In this document: in pieces, positions 21,760-32,567 of the stretch
Position numbering within the stretch: position 1 is the first letter of the stretch
Layout: each line of letters begins with the position of its first letter
Assembly (NCBI GenBank): GCA_040357565.1
Contig: JBDODJ010000073.1
Reading direction: 5' to 3' (one strand)
Length of the DNA stretch: 57,540 nucleotides
Origin: Cercozoa sp. M6MM
Lineage: Eukaryota; Endomyxa: Ascetosporea
Notes under the pieces: generated by a model
The model's input: only the letters and a program-made list of their open reading frames with translations
The model's database searches: none
Told to the model about the DNA's origin: nothing
Made by a program: the position numbers and the translations under genes

Positions 21760-23995
21760 ATGGAGGCGCGCGGACGCTCGGGCAAGATCTCGGCGCCATT
21801 GTACTCGCTGATTGCCCGACAGCTGCGTGATGACGGCTTCGGTGAGCTGGCACAGCAGGTAGATCGGCTGGTTTCAACTTTTACTTGCCCCTCCGTGCAA
21901 CCTTCCTTTTTCGGTTTGTCTAGTTGTGTACCGAAACAAGCGTCTCTCTCGACGACAAGTTGGGCGTACTTCAGTTCATTTGTAACGTTCATCGCATCTG
22001 AAGTGTGTTGTGTTTTGTCTGCGCGCAGAACAGGAAATTGCAGTCCATTGTGGACAGGTAGCTAAACGCTGTGTCAGTATGGTACATCACCTGTCACAAT
22101 GTGGACTGCATGCAGTGGCAAGGCAGCGCAAGAGAAGGAGCGATTGGAGCGCGATGCCGTGCAGTTTCCGAGCATGAAAGTGAACTACTCAAGTTCGTTC
22201 AAAAAGTCGGCACGTGCAGTTGCCTTCTCTGCCGATGGCAAGGTACCAGAGTCTGTAGCTTGTTACACAACAGAGGCCACGTGTTTGCATGGCCCAGTTG
22301 TGTGCTGCGGGTGGTGGCGACGGCGTGGTTCGTGTATTTGACGTCAATCGCATGCACCTACTCAACGTAATGCTCCCGCTGCAACACCAGGGGCAGTTCA
22401 CCATATGGTTTATGCATATGCAATGCTCACAGGCCTCGCGTCGCAGTCAGTCGGAAGTGTCACGCTGCGTGCGCAAAACCGTCTCTGGCAGTTCGGTGTG
22501 TTGGCTCGCTGACTGCACACTGAACAATGATATGGTTTGAGTAACTATCTGCATGCTGTGTTGCAGAGTCTCGTCAGGGCAGTCGCCTTCCAGCCGCGCG
22601 GAACGTTGATGGCGACGGCTTCAGACGACTGCGCTGTCCGACTGGTATACACCAGTCCATTTGCACCTATGAGTGTACTTGATTCTGACTGTAGTACGAC
22701 ATCGCTGCGGCAGGTCGAACGCGACGACCGGATGCCACGTTGCCAGAGTACCACAAGGTAGTCCTTGCTGACCAGTCTGTTGAGTGCGTTTTACTGGGCG
22801 GAACTGGGGGGTAGATGCGCTGCTTGAGTTTCCACCCGACGGGTGAGTGGCTCCTGGCCGGCGGTGCACACGCTTTCTTGCGTCTCTACGACACCGAGAC
22901 CATGCAGTCCTACTCGCCGCGTTCGATGAGTTCACAACACAGTAGTCTTCCTTACCTGCCGCTTTATCCTGGCCCTGCTGTGTTTGTGTAGCGCCCCCCC
23001 CCCCCCCCCCCCGCGCGCTTGCTTTACCCCTGCAGCAAAAGACGTTAACGACGTCACCGTCAGTCGGCAGGGTGATCTTTGGGTTACTGCCGGTGAAGAC
23101 GGTACCTCTTGTTTCCACTGTGTGTCTGTGTGTGTGTGTGTGTGTCTGTATGTCTGTGTCTGTGTCTGTGTCTGTGTCTGTGTCTGTGTCTGTGTCCGCG
23201 TGGACATACTGGTGTGATAGGTGACGTTCGAATTTGGGACGGTGCGAACTGTCAGTCCACGACCACTCTGCCACGTGCGCACGGTATTGTTGTGTACACA
23301 CTCGTTTGGGACCACTTTGTAAGCAGCACGGGACAGGTGGCACGCCTGCGATCTCGGTGAGATTATCGTCAGATTCGCGAATGCTCGTGACTGTACTCTT
23401 TGGCCTCTCTCAGCCATCATTGTATTCTGAGGGTGCCTGTAATGTGTTTGCTTGCACAGGCCGGTCTCGACGATCGAGCTCTGACCTGGGACATGCGCAA
23501 ACTGGACTGTACATTTTGCATCTGACTGTACCCTTCCTGTCCACCTTGCAGACACTGATTGAGTAGCCCCGGTGCACGAGTTCACTGGCGCCCGCAGACG
23601 AAGCCGAGGTACCGAGTGCTGTTGGCTCCCTCCTCCCTGCTAAACTCACTGTACCCACTGCCTTGCACAGGTGTCGCCGCTGTATTCTCGCACGACGAGC
23701 GCTTTGTTCTGTCTGCCTGCGAACGCACCGGCGACGTGCACGTCTGGCACGCGCAGCTCGGTCACTCGGCTAAGGTCATTAAGGTAGTCTGCCCTGTGTA
23801 TTTGCATGTGCCTGCATGTGCACGGTTTTTTGTTTCTGCCTCACTCAGACCTCGGGCAGTCGTATCAACGACATTGCGTGCTCGCCGAACGAACTCGTGT
23901 TTTTGTTGGCCTGCAACGACGGCAAGAGTCGCTTCTACGCGCCCGCTGAGTCCGCTGGTGCTGCTTCGAGTGGCCAGATGGTCGACCATGATTGA
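21760..23995 (+). CDS. CSTF1: Cleavage stimulation factor 50 kDa subunit (CstF-50), WD40 protein
   Basis: The N-terminal exon (GKISAPLYSLIARQLRDDGF) matches the short homodimerisation region of CstF-50. WD40 blades follow: ARAVAFSADGK; GGGDGVVRVFDVNRMH; VRAVAFQPRGTLMATASDDC; CLSFHPTGEWLLAGG with FLRLYDTETMQSY (compare the human SFHPSGDFILVGT blade); NDVTVSRQGDLWVTAGEDGD with VRIWDGANCQSTTTLPRAHG; and GVAAVFSHDERFVLSACERT with GDVHVWHAQLGHSAKVIK. The final exon gives INDIACSPNELVFLLACNDG and KSRFY, like the human C-terminal blade. CstF-50 belongs to the CstF complex that recognises G/U-rich elements during mRNA 3'-end cleavage and polyadenylation in the nucleus. Introns are short; one contains (TGTGTC)n at 23124-23200. 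Confidence 0.85.
23124..23202. repeat. (TG)n/(TGTGTC)n microsatellite, intronic
   Basis: A TG tract followed by about eight TGTGTC units in an intron of the CstF-50-like gene, between the codons for the AGEDG and VRIWDG parts of one WD40 blade. Confidence 0.85.
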
Positions 23996-24729
23996 AATAA
24001 CTGGCGTGGCAGCGCGTGGACGATAGCGTAGCTGCTCAGCTACTCGTACTGGACTAATAACCGTTAGTTTAATCGAATTAGACTGCCCGTCACAGTTGAG
24101 TCGTCGTAGCTAGGTAGGGAGGTTTTTTTAATTTACTGAGCGCAGAGAGCAAGAAGCTACCGTTCATGCTGACGAGTCTTGACTCGGCAGTGTGCTACCG
24201 TCGCGTACGGTACCGGCGCGGTCGGGTTGCGTTGCCAGTTGATTCTGTCTGCAAGGACGGGAACGGAAATGATAGTGAAACGCATGTGCTGTAAAATTCG
24301 GCGCAAGTGCGAAAGCCCGACTGAAGTGGCGGGCGAATGCAAAGCTTGCAGGGTTTCACGTCAACGACAATCATCAGTGGGGAGACTGGAGGCAAGAGAG
24401 CACTCAAAGTAGACGCATGCCCGTGCTTTTGACGAAGCTGCTTCTTTTCGTAAGACGTGTTTTGATCTGCGTGACAGTTGCTCTCGTTTCGAGACGTCCG
24501 TGCAGTATCTCAAGTCGCGTGCTTTCTTCATTGGTGTAAATCTGTGTGCACAGTCGTATGTGTTGTGTTGGCTACACTGCACTGCGGCGTCAGGTAGCGC
24601 TACGTCGGATGTTCAAGTTTGCCGACGGCAGTGTATGCAGTTTAGCCCTGCTAAACGTGAGCCTGTTACTGTGCCGTGCGAACAGGCTCGGCGCCAGTGC
24701 GTGCGTCTACTAAGATCACAGATATTGAG
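23996..24729. other. Intergenic, nothing recognised
   Basis: About 730 bp between CstF-50 and the cyclin-like gene, both on the plus strand. It may include an upstream exon of the cyclin-like gene: a candidate splice acceptor GAACAG lies near 24685 and the frame stays open from there. I found no other feature. Confidence 0.4.
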
Positions 24730-26212
24730 ATGCAACTCAAGTCTCCGAGGAAGGTGCCATGGATCTTGCGACCGCCAGAGCAGTCACATTCGACGGTAGA
24801 AGTGCTTCTGAAGGTAAACCCTCGTTGCGGGCAGTTTCTTTCGCCGTTGGTGCCGTTTCATCTCGTGTCACTGTCGTTGTGCAGAACATGGCACGTCAAG
24901 AAACAGCAGCGTTCGACGACGGTTTGTTTCCTAAACTGGTAGGTTTACGGCAAACTAGTATGCAGATGGTCAAACAGAGCTGTAATTTACGCGTATAGGT
25001 TCTCGGCTACCAAACGGCCAAAGGCGTTCACGAATACATACTCAAGGGTATGCTGTAGTTGCAGGCAGAGCTTTACCCCAATAATTCATGAACGATGTTT
25101 ACGAAAGCGTAGTGTCTAACTTCTTGCACTTAACCAAGACGACACAATTGCTGGCATGCTCGATCTTTCATCGATACCTCGGAGAGAAGCTGTAAGTTTA
25201 TCAACACCGTTGACTCCAGAGTACGTTTCGTTTGCCACCCTAGGAAAACGAGGAACGAGTGCGACCTAGCGTCAGAGGTGGAGAGTGTCGCCGTTGTGTC
25301 TCTCATTGTTGCCGTAAAGTTTGAGGTACGGCCTGCCAAGACCTGTGTCGAACGGTACCTGCACATGGCTGGTAGACACAGAATTCCTTGGACGTCGACC
25401 AAGCAAGTAACCTTACAAAGGCACATGTTCGAATTTGGTTTCAACGGGCACTGAGAGTGCAGAATCGTTGACCCAAGGTCGGGTCACCATCGCTACTGCC
25501 CAAAAAGTCGAGCTCGACATCTTATGGACGCTTCAATTTCGCTTGCACATACCGACAGCACAGTACGATAAGAACTCACATTGATCTGCGTACGCTCACT
25601 AAGGTCGAGGCTTGTTTTTCAATGTGCGTTGTGTTCAGCGACCTGGTCAGTCTGTTGCTATGCGATGTTGACTGGCAGGCCATGGACATACCGTCCCGGC
25701 GAGTGGACGAACTGTTGCACCCACGGCGATTTCTGGGCACCGACGCCTCCTCGTACCTGTATTAATTGTCCAACTTAGGTTGTTTAATTCACTTTGTATT
25801 CATGCGTATTTGATGTCTCACTGCAGCGCAATCGGGCGTAAAAGACCCAAGGAACTTGCCGTATGTGTCTTGCATTTGTACTGTTTGGGATGTACCACCG
25901 ATGCGTATACGTGGTACTGATGCAGATTCAAGTTATTGAGCACATAGCGTCCGAGTTCGACCTCGACATTAGTGACAGTGTTATTGGACAGCGACTTGAG
26001 TTGTTGGGTCGATTGAGTGCGTGATCGACTCAAAACTGCGTTGTTTACTTACTAGAAATTCTATTCGGTTCTCTTAACACCTTTCTGATTCCTACGTTAG
26101 TATCGACCTGGTGGAGGCGAGCTTGAGTTTGTCGTTGGTCCCATACCTCGCGGATACACCAAATGCCGACCTGCCGAGTCAACATGCTCCTACAGATACA
26201 TCGGCGGTGTAG
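24730..26212 (+). CDS. Cyclin-like protein
   Basis: In-frame exons give LVLGYQTAKGVHEYIL, then SVAVVSLIVAVKFEVRPAKT, which fits the central cyclin-box helices (ALAALLIASKYEE-type). VELDILWTLQFRLHIPTAQ follows, matching the cyclin ExxILxxLxFxLxxPT motif at the end of the first fold. A second, more divergent helical half follows with SDLVSLLLCDVDWQAMDIPS and VIEHIASEFDLDISDSVIGQ. Splicing GC|GTGATC...TTAG|T ATC extends the frame to LVPYLADTPNADLP and a TAG at 26212. Cyclins bind and activate cyclin-dependent kinases. The subclass cannot be told from the motifs. The start is uncertain: ATG at 24730 is usable, but an open frame continues upstream to an acceptor site. Confidence 0.6.
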
Positions 26213-26848
26213 CAGTGTATCGATATGTTGATGTGAATATACACCTGTACCTCAGTGTACACGTATCGTCGGCACAAAAATGAGAGAAGCACGAAAACTG
26301 GCCCACCGATAGCAAAGAAAGCGCCCACCACAATGAGCGATACACCGAGCATGAGAGTGGAATTCTCGTCCGAGTTGGTGGCTGCCAGAGCAATGCCTGC
26401 GCTCAGCGACGCCAGGCCTAGCAAAATCGCAACCACCAGCAGCACGTACTTGACTGTTGTTCGACCTTCAGGTGTCCTGCGGTGCAACATACCATCGTTG
26501 TGACAGTACTCTAAATATAACATGATGAGATACTCGGCACGGTGACTGCAGACACTGACAGGCTGTAAAGGTGGAGCAATCGGGTATGATGCCGCGTGTG
26601 CGGGCGAGTGCACCGGAACTGGCACTCCTTGCGCACTGAGATGTTCAACATAAAAGACAGGAAGGATCAATAAAGTTTGAGGCTTCAGTAAATGCATACC
26701 TGAGATCGGCGTACCAGGGAACTGATGCACCGTACGCCATCCCAAAACGCACCGATGGCAAATGGGAGTATCGATACTTTGCGAATGTCGTTGAGCTACA
26801 TACTTTAGGTCTCTTTAACCGCTGACGCAAAAAGTTGCGGTAAGGCAT
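26179..26848 (-). CDS. Small two-TM membrane protein (TMEM230/134-like?)
   Basis: One long exon encodes GRTTVKYVLLVVAILLGLAS, a short polar loop with N-glycosylation sequons (NSDENST), then SLIVVGAFFAIGGPVFVLLS and basic CRRYVYTE. That is two transmembrane helices in a hairpin, resembling the TMEM230/TMEM134 arrangement. Upstream exons give SVRFGMAYGASVPWYADLR and a Pro/Ala/His stretch. ATG at 26848 is the proposed start. The 3' end is ambiguous. The exon may run to a stop near 26179, or splice at 26236 and continue to a stop at 26097, which would overlap the cyclin-like gene on the other strand. Confidence 0.5.
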
Positions 26849-27008
26849 GTTCGAGACGGGAACTCGCAGTGAACCGAAACACGGGGCCTACCCCTAAATA
26901 AATAAATTGAGAAAAAAGCTCGGTTTTTCCGTTTCGGCACGAACTGAAACGCGACATTGCTCGGCGTTTTTAACAAGCTCTAAATTTACTTACTTGACTG
27001 CCAAATGC

Positions 27009-27340
27009 TCAGACTTCATCATCGAGCTCGTCACGCGGCCAGGCCTGCGACAGTGCCGCCAACTTAAGCGCTTCAGTGCCGACGATGGATTTGGCGTTAC
27101 TCTGTGTGCTTGTGCTCGTAGATTTCTGGTCAAAGCGCTTCCACAGGCGATGCATTGTCCAACCCCAACAGACCGCGAACAGTGTCCACGTGATCACTAC
27201 GGAAACAGTTTTGTGCTGACTGATAAATGTGGTGTGACGTGCGTACCATTCAGCGCAGTGACGGCAGCAATCAAGCCATGTCCGTGTGCGATGGTTCGAA
27301 GGAACGACACAAGTCCGACAGCAGACTGGCCGGGACCTAC
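27009..27340 (-). CDS. Small membrane protein, unknown (5' end uncertain)
   Basis: Two exons joined in frame across an intron starting GTACGCACG give VGLVSFLRTIAHGHGLIAAV, then NVITWTLFAVCWGWTMHRLW, a convincing transmembrane helix. A short hydrophilic tail ends LSQAWPRDELDDEV-stop at 27009. The first exon is not resolved. Its frame can be traced to about 27340, and any further upstream exon would cross the start of the plus-strand gene at 27403. Family unknown. Confidence 0.4.
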
Positions 27341-27402
27341 TCAAGAGAAGAAACGTACTGGGTTTCAGTTCAAAAACATCATAGGTTCGTCTACCAGCAA
27401 CG

Positions 27403-27478
27403 ATGGCGCACACAGAATACGCAAGGATAACACCGGACAAACTGTAGGTACAGCAAATCATATACACACTCACTCACA

Positions 27479-27525
<47 letters not shown>

Positions 27526-29068
27526 CATGTGTCAATGTAAACCACCTGATCCTGTTAGTATCGACTCGTTGCGATCCGATGAGAACCAAATCATCGTGTC
27601 GAACGACCTCGCTATCGACCTGCTGGCCAATGTTTTCTCGTTGGTAACCCCTCCCTTTGTTCCCCTTCACCCTCTCTTACCCTCCCCTTGACCCCTCTGT
27701 GCATGTGTCTTGTTGCAGGGCCTCGTGGTCAACGTGTACCTGCTGCAGAAACTCGGTTTTCCGACCGACGCGGAAAGGCAGATGCGTCGCGATACTCACG
27801 CGCATGTGCAGGCCTCGCGACGCTCGCAAATACATGCGGTAACTACCCCCCCCCTCTGCAGCCCCTTCGCCCTTTACCTCTTTGTTCCACAGGGCCTACA
27901 CACACCGGCACTGCAAGCGACATCGCCGGTGCAGCATCCGGGCTTACACATCGAACTGGCTCACTCGAGCGACAGTCGCACGCAGAGCAGCGAATTGTGC
28001 GCGCACCTCCACGTGCCTGTACTGCCTGCTGACTCATCTATGGGGGGAGGGGGGGTAAGGTATGTTTGTATGTAGCGATCCGTTCCGCAGAGTCGTCGTG
28101 GTAGCGCGCTTTTCGCGTCGTTTGCGTCCTACGTACGTCGCAGGTACAAGGTCATCTGTACCCAACTTTTTGTTTTTATTGTGTCTGCGTGTGGACACAG
28201 CTCGCTGTTCCGACGGCAGGCCAACATACCCGAGGACGGTCTGCTCACTGGCAGTGGTACCCGTGATTCCCTGTCTGACTCACTCGACTAAAGCATCTGT
28301 ATGGGTGGGCAGAAGTGAGACAACAACAACTGCAGCGACAACTGGAACAGCGGTTAAGACAACAACGGCAACAACAAGGAAAACAACAACAACAACAACA
28401 ACAAGGAAAACAACAAGAAGGAAGACAAGAAGGAAGACAACAACAGCACACAATGTCAAGTCAAGGCAGTGCGCGGAGTATACACATCGATATGCATGGT
28501 ATGTCTTCCCTCCAGTACACACGTCTCGTGTCCCCATTAGTACCCCCCCCCCACCTCGACTTTTCAGACGACTCCTCGAGCGACATCATCGAAGAAAACG
28601 AAGTCGCCGACGACAGCGATCTCGGCGCTCCGTCAGTTCCGTACACGGTGCGTTTCTCTGATCTGACGCTGCCTGTCTTGAGTTTGATCCGCCCTTTGTA
28701 CTTACAGGTACCTCACGTGATCGCGCTGCCTCGATGTCTTAGCGAGAGCGACGACGACGACGACGGGGACCTGCCTAGCAAGGCTGCACCGGAGCGAACT
28801 CACTCACCGCGGGACACGCAGCGGCCGCGCAAGACACCAACGGCACACGATGACTTTGCCCGTCTCGTCGGCCCGCGTGTGCGCATGGGTACCATTCCTC
28901 CCTTGTTTTTTTTTTGGTCGCACATGTGTGTTTGTCGGTCTTGGCCAGGCTCGAGAAGTGCCTCGGTTGGTCGCTCTGTCTCAACGCGCCGTCCCAGCAG
29001 AGGCAGGACTAGATCTTTGCGCCGCCGCTCCACCCAATCGGCTCAATTGCGCTGATTGGAAACGATAG
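27403..29068 (+). CDS. Unknown Ser/Asp-rich protein with a polyglutamine tract
   Basis: The proposed start is MAHTEYARITPDKL at 27403, followed by an intron containing (CA)n. Exons then give IDSLRSDENQIIVSNDLAID, LVVNVYLLQKLGFPTDAERQ, a His/Ser-rich exon, SVPQSRRGSALFASFASYVR, and LFRRQANIPEDGLLTGSGTR. A Gln-rich exon (28318-28450) has CAA-dominated repeats. An acidic exon (DDSSSDIIEENEVADDSDLG) and a final exon ending NRLNCADWKR-stop at 29068 complete it. The Arg/Ser-flanked SxxS motifs look like phosphorylation sites. No catalytic or membrane motif is visible and I do not recognise the family. CAA repeats run in only one open frame consistent with the flanking exons. Confidence 0.5.
28369..28450. 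repeat. CAA/GGAAGACAA tandem repeat (coding, polyQ)
   Basis: Imperfect CAA triplets interspersed with GGAAAA and GGAAGACAA units inside an exon of the unknown protein. The strand-frame used by neighbouring exons reads it as Gln-rich with Gly/Lys/Arg interruptions. Confidence 0.8.
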
Positions 29069-29232
29069 CCCAACTGCGCTCGGGTTTGCTTGATTTATTG
29101 TTCAGTTACGTTACTTTACGTATATTTTCATATCCGATCGTATACGATCCACGTGAAGAGAAACTTGAAACGACGCGAGTCGAGTGTGGGCGGAAATGTG
29201 CGAATGAAATGTGCGAATAAGTCGAATCGAGT

Positions 29233-30179
29233 CTACTCGGCCTTGATCGGCAGGAAGGTGCCCTCCGGGTGCTTGCTGGACACAAGCGGCTTGCCCGGAC
29301 GCCACATGTACGTCAAGGCAAGCGCCAGCACGGCCGGGATGATCGCCGCCGGGATCGAACGCTGGGCCTGCAGAGGTCTCCATTATCATCTAACCAAAAG
29401 GTGCAAAACGACAGAGGAAACGCACGACAAGCTTGTGGTTCTTGAGCGACATCGGCATGCTCTCCCAGAACATGTGACGCAGACCGGCGTACGAGTGGTA
29501 CGTGAAGCCGAACAGCAGCAGGAAGCGCAGCGGCGACCACTGGCCAACCTGAGCAACACGCGAAACCACATCCCTTATCTCCCCCCGCTGTACAAGAACG
29601 CAACTGTACCTGCGTGGCAATGTCGATCGTGTCGTACTCCATAACGTTGAGAACGAGGCCAAGCGAGAAAGCACCTACGCAACGCGCACAAGGCCACTCG
29701 ATTCCCACTAAACCCGGACAAAAAAAACAGTACCAGCAAGGGCGACGCCAGCAATGCGGAAGGCGATCGACGCAATGGCAGTGTGCGGGAACTTGTAGAT
29801 CGTCACATGCGGCGAGATTGGCCGGCTACAAGCAACGCAACTCAACAAGGTATAAAACTACGCGCTGTGCGAGTGCGTTGTACCGCTTGGCGGCCTTAGC
29901 CAGCGTGGCAGCGGCCTGCTCCTGAGACACCGTCGTGATTGAAACCTGTCGGGCGCACGAGCGCGCTGCGAAACCACAAAATCCATTCACCACCAAAGTT
30001 TTCACACTATGGTTTCCAATGGTGGGTCAGACAACAAATGCTGAAAATGCAACGCAGGCATCGATTTGTTGGGCATATGCAAGAGCGTGCGCTCAGAACA
30101 AGCCACAAAACGCTTCTGCATTGCAAAAAAGAAAAAACAGCAAGCACATCTTACCGAGACGAGCGGCACGAGTGAACAT
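29233..30179 (-). CDS. SDHC: Succinate dehydrogenase cytochrome b560 subunit (SDHC)
   Basis: Exons read RPISPHVTIYKFPHTAIASI, FRIAGVALAGAFSLGLVLNV, VGQWSPLRFLLLFGFTYHSY, then AGLRHMFWES and RSIPAAIIPAVLALALTYMW, ending LPIKAE-stop at 29233. RPxSPHxTIYKF and HxxxGxRHxxWD/E are the SDHC signatures. The latter includes the heme-b His ligand, and the former's Ser/Arg-rich helix lines the ubiquinone site. Three transmembrane helices anchor complex II in the inner mitochondrial membrane. ATG at 30179 begins MFTRAARL, a plausible targeting sequence, and a following exon (QEQAAATLAKAAKRYNALAQ) precedes the core. The junction between the first two exons does not resolve cleanly by simple GT-AG choice, so the extreme N-terminus is tentative. 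Introns are short. Confidence 0.9.
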
Positions 30180-30623
30180 TGTATCTTCACAGAGAGAACG
30201 CCGTGGAGAACACTAGACGCGAACGTCCTCGGTAATCAGTTTATCGGCTCACTCGGTTCATTTTGAGCCCATTGCGTAAAACAGCTTTTCCCGCGTTCTG
30301 TATGCATTAGCCGAGACTGCGTCCAGAAATCGAACTTTTCATTGAATGAAAAACAATCTTTGGAGTTCGGGAGCCGTTAAAATTCTGCCTTCGGACTTCG
30401 ACGTCGGCACGTGCTGACCTGAAGATCTTCAAGTGAATTTCCAGTGCGAGAAATCGCCTGCTAGGGCTTTGTCAACCAAGTTCTGGTACGTTTGTGAGTC
30501 TACAAATTACGTGACATTGACCGGACTCGACCACATTGGTTTTGGCTTGGCGCTTTTCGCGTTTTGAGTTTGTCGCTCTTTTTTTTGGCGTAGCCTCTGT
30601 TCAACCGTTTTCGCGTGCGTAGG
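30180..30623. promoter_or_regulatory. Divergent upstream region (SDHC / membrane protein)
   Basis: About 440 bp between two divergent start codons. It should hold both promoters. No recognisable TATA box or other named motif. A T-rich run (30577-30590) lies shortly before the plus-strand ATG. Confidence 0.4.
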
Positions 30624-31409
30624 ATGGTCGAAACTGTGATGATTGACGTTCAAATAGACGAAGACGTTATGTCTGCCGAGTTAGAATTTGCTCCTCCGAC
30701 AGAGGAAGAACTGACAGTGCCACCAGACCGGACAGAAGAGCCGAACAGTCGCGATGCGCTCTTTTCCGATACAGAGATTCCGGCCATGGTAATTGCATTT
30801 CCTCAGTTCCGTGTGTTCAAAGCACACTACACTCATGCATTGTGCTTGTGCAGAAAGAAGAAGGAGGCAAGAAGGAGAGCGCCAAGAAACTCGTCTTGCA
30901 GGCCAAGAACTACTTGGTAGCTTTGTGTGTCTTCGATTTTTGTGCACTAGACTAACACTAATATTGTTAGACCGATGCCTGGCACGCCGACCTGCAAACC
31001 GACAAGAAGTCGATGGCGCTTCTGCGAGTTATGCGCACACTCGCACTGACAGCGCCTGCGCTTGCGTACACTTAAGTTTAGATTTAACTTGCCATGTCTG
31101 GTGTAGTGCACGCACAGTTCATTGGATATGTCTGTTCACTGTGTAGCACATGGAACATCCTGTGTCAGACACTGCTGTTGTTTGTGGTTGGCGAAGTCGA
31201 TGCCGCTGCCGGTTTCGTGGTAAGCTACTTGCATTATCTAGCTTTGCTCGCGTCTTTGTATTTCTCCTGAATTATGCCTTGCACAGTGGTCGATCGTGAC
31301 GGGTCTGCTGTTTGCAATGGGTTCCTTGGCGGCATTCAATGCGGCTCGCGTGTGTCTGCAGACTCGCGCGTCGGCCGCCACATGGATCAAGTTCTTTGTG
31401 TACCTTACC
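30624..31409 (+). CDS. Membrane protein with acidic N-terminus, unknown (one or two genes)
   Basis: ATG at 30624 opens an acidic exon (MIDVQIDEDVMSAELEFAPP), then KEEGGKKESAKKLVLQAKNY and TDAWHADLQTDKKSMALLR. A further exon pair gives FIGYVCSLCSTWNIL, TLLLFVVGEVDAAAGFV and SIVTGLLFAMGSLAAFNAAR, at least two hydrophobic helices. The two halves can be joined by an in-phase intron from 31031 to the CACAG near 31114. If that weak donor (GTTATG) is not used, the first half ends at a TAA at about 31075 and the second starts with its own ATG at 31094. The 3' end is unresolved because it runs into (AT)n and (TG)n. Family unknown. Confidence 0.45.
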
Positions 31410-31423
31410 TTTATGCAAACAGT

Positions 31424-31476
31424 GATATATATATATATATATATATATATAGATTTATAGATGTGTGTGTGTGTGT

Positions 31477-31544
<68 letters not shown>
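31424..31544. repeat. (AT)n followed by (TG)n microsatellite
   Basis: About 27 bp of AT, a short spacer, then about 80 bp of TG. It lies between the 3' ends of two convergent genes and is intronic for the minus-strand one, where GTACACAC at 31543 serves as a donor after an exon ending ATALLAIK. Confidence 0.92.
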
Positions 31545-31546
<2 letters not shown>

Positions 31547-32567
31547 GATGGCCAGGAGTGCCGTGGCGTCGGCAAAGACAGCGCCGGCGAGAGATACGTT
31601 CTGCTGCGCAATGTCGCTGATGACGTGTCGTGCCACCGATGACGTCGGCAAGGCGTGCGCTGTGCCTGTACAAACGAGTCCCTTCTTAAGGCTGCGTCCA
31701 GTCCAGTGTGCGTCCACTTTTGGTTAAGGGTACGACGCATGCGTGCTGCACTGCCCAGGAAGGCGGCGGCCACGACGATCAGCTCGGTCGAGTAGAGCAG
31801 TTGTGGTACCACTGCACCACACACACATGCGCATTGGAGGAGATGAAAGGGGGTAAAGAGGGGGCAAGGAGGGGAGTAAGGAGAGGCAAGAAGGGGGAAG
31901 ACGGGCAAGGAGGTGTCCATTCGTACAAGCACGGTCGTCCTCCGCGTGGTAGATCGCACGCAGAGCTATGTGCAAGCACGCCGACACTAGCGTCCATACC
32001 TGCCCATACGGGGAGGGGGTGTAAATTACGGTTACAGGTAGTAACAGAGAGTGACAGGGAGTAACGGGGATTGGGTAACAGGGAGGGGGGAAGGGTAAAA
32101 GGGGAGTTACGTAGACCAGATGAAACTCAAAGCGCGAGAGCGAGCGCGGCGTCTGAATGTCACTCGTCATGGCGTACCATTCGGCCACGACCAGACTGTT
32201 CAGTCGTAGAAATAGACCATCTGGCCGTACAGAAGGACTGTATAGATGGACCGTACAAGAGCGAGGACGTGCGTAGCACAGCATGTGCCGTCCACAGGTA
32301 GGCACCAGTCCGGCGCAGCGAGTGCTTGCGGTCTTCGTCCACGCGGTCGTATTTGACCACTGTGAGAACGACACTGTAGGCCAGCAGGCACAGCAGTGCG
32401 CACACCAGTGTCAGAGCCACTGCGATGGAAGTGACACGGAGGTAACAGGAGGAGGGTGAAAGGGAGGTAAGGGCATGTACCAACACTACGCAGCTGCAGT
32501 GCTCGTAACCGCCTACACAGCACCGCATTACAAAAGTCAAAACAAATTTAATCCAAAGCACCTCCAT
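31543..32567 (-). CDS. Multipass membrane protein, unknown
   Basis: ATG at 32567 begins MEVLWIKFVLTFVMRCC, a hydrophobic start. Later exons give ALTLVCALLCLLAYSVVLTV then KYDRVDEDRKHSLRRTGAYL; LVVAEWYAMTSDIQTPRSLS and RFEFHLVY; and LIVVAAAFLGSAARMRR. The last splices in frame to TAHALPTSSVARHVISDIAQ and NVSLAGAVFADATALLAIK. This gives about four hydrophobic helices. Introns on this strand are C-rich (reading GGGGTAA on the plus strand, for example 31850-32110). The 3' end past the (CA)n tract is not resolved; stop position unknown. Family not recognised. Confidence 0.5.
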
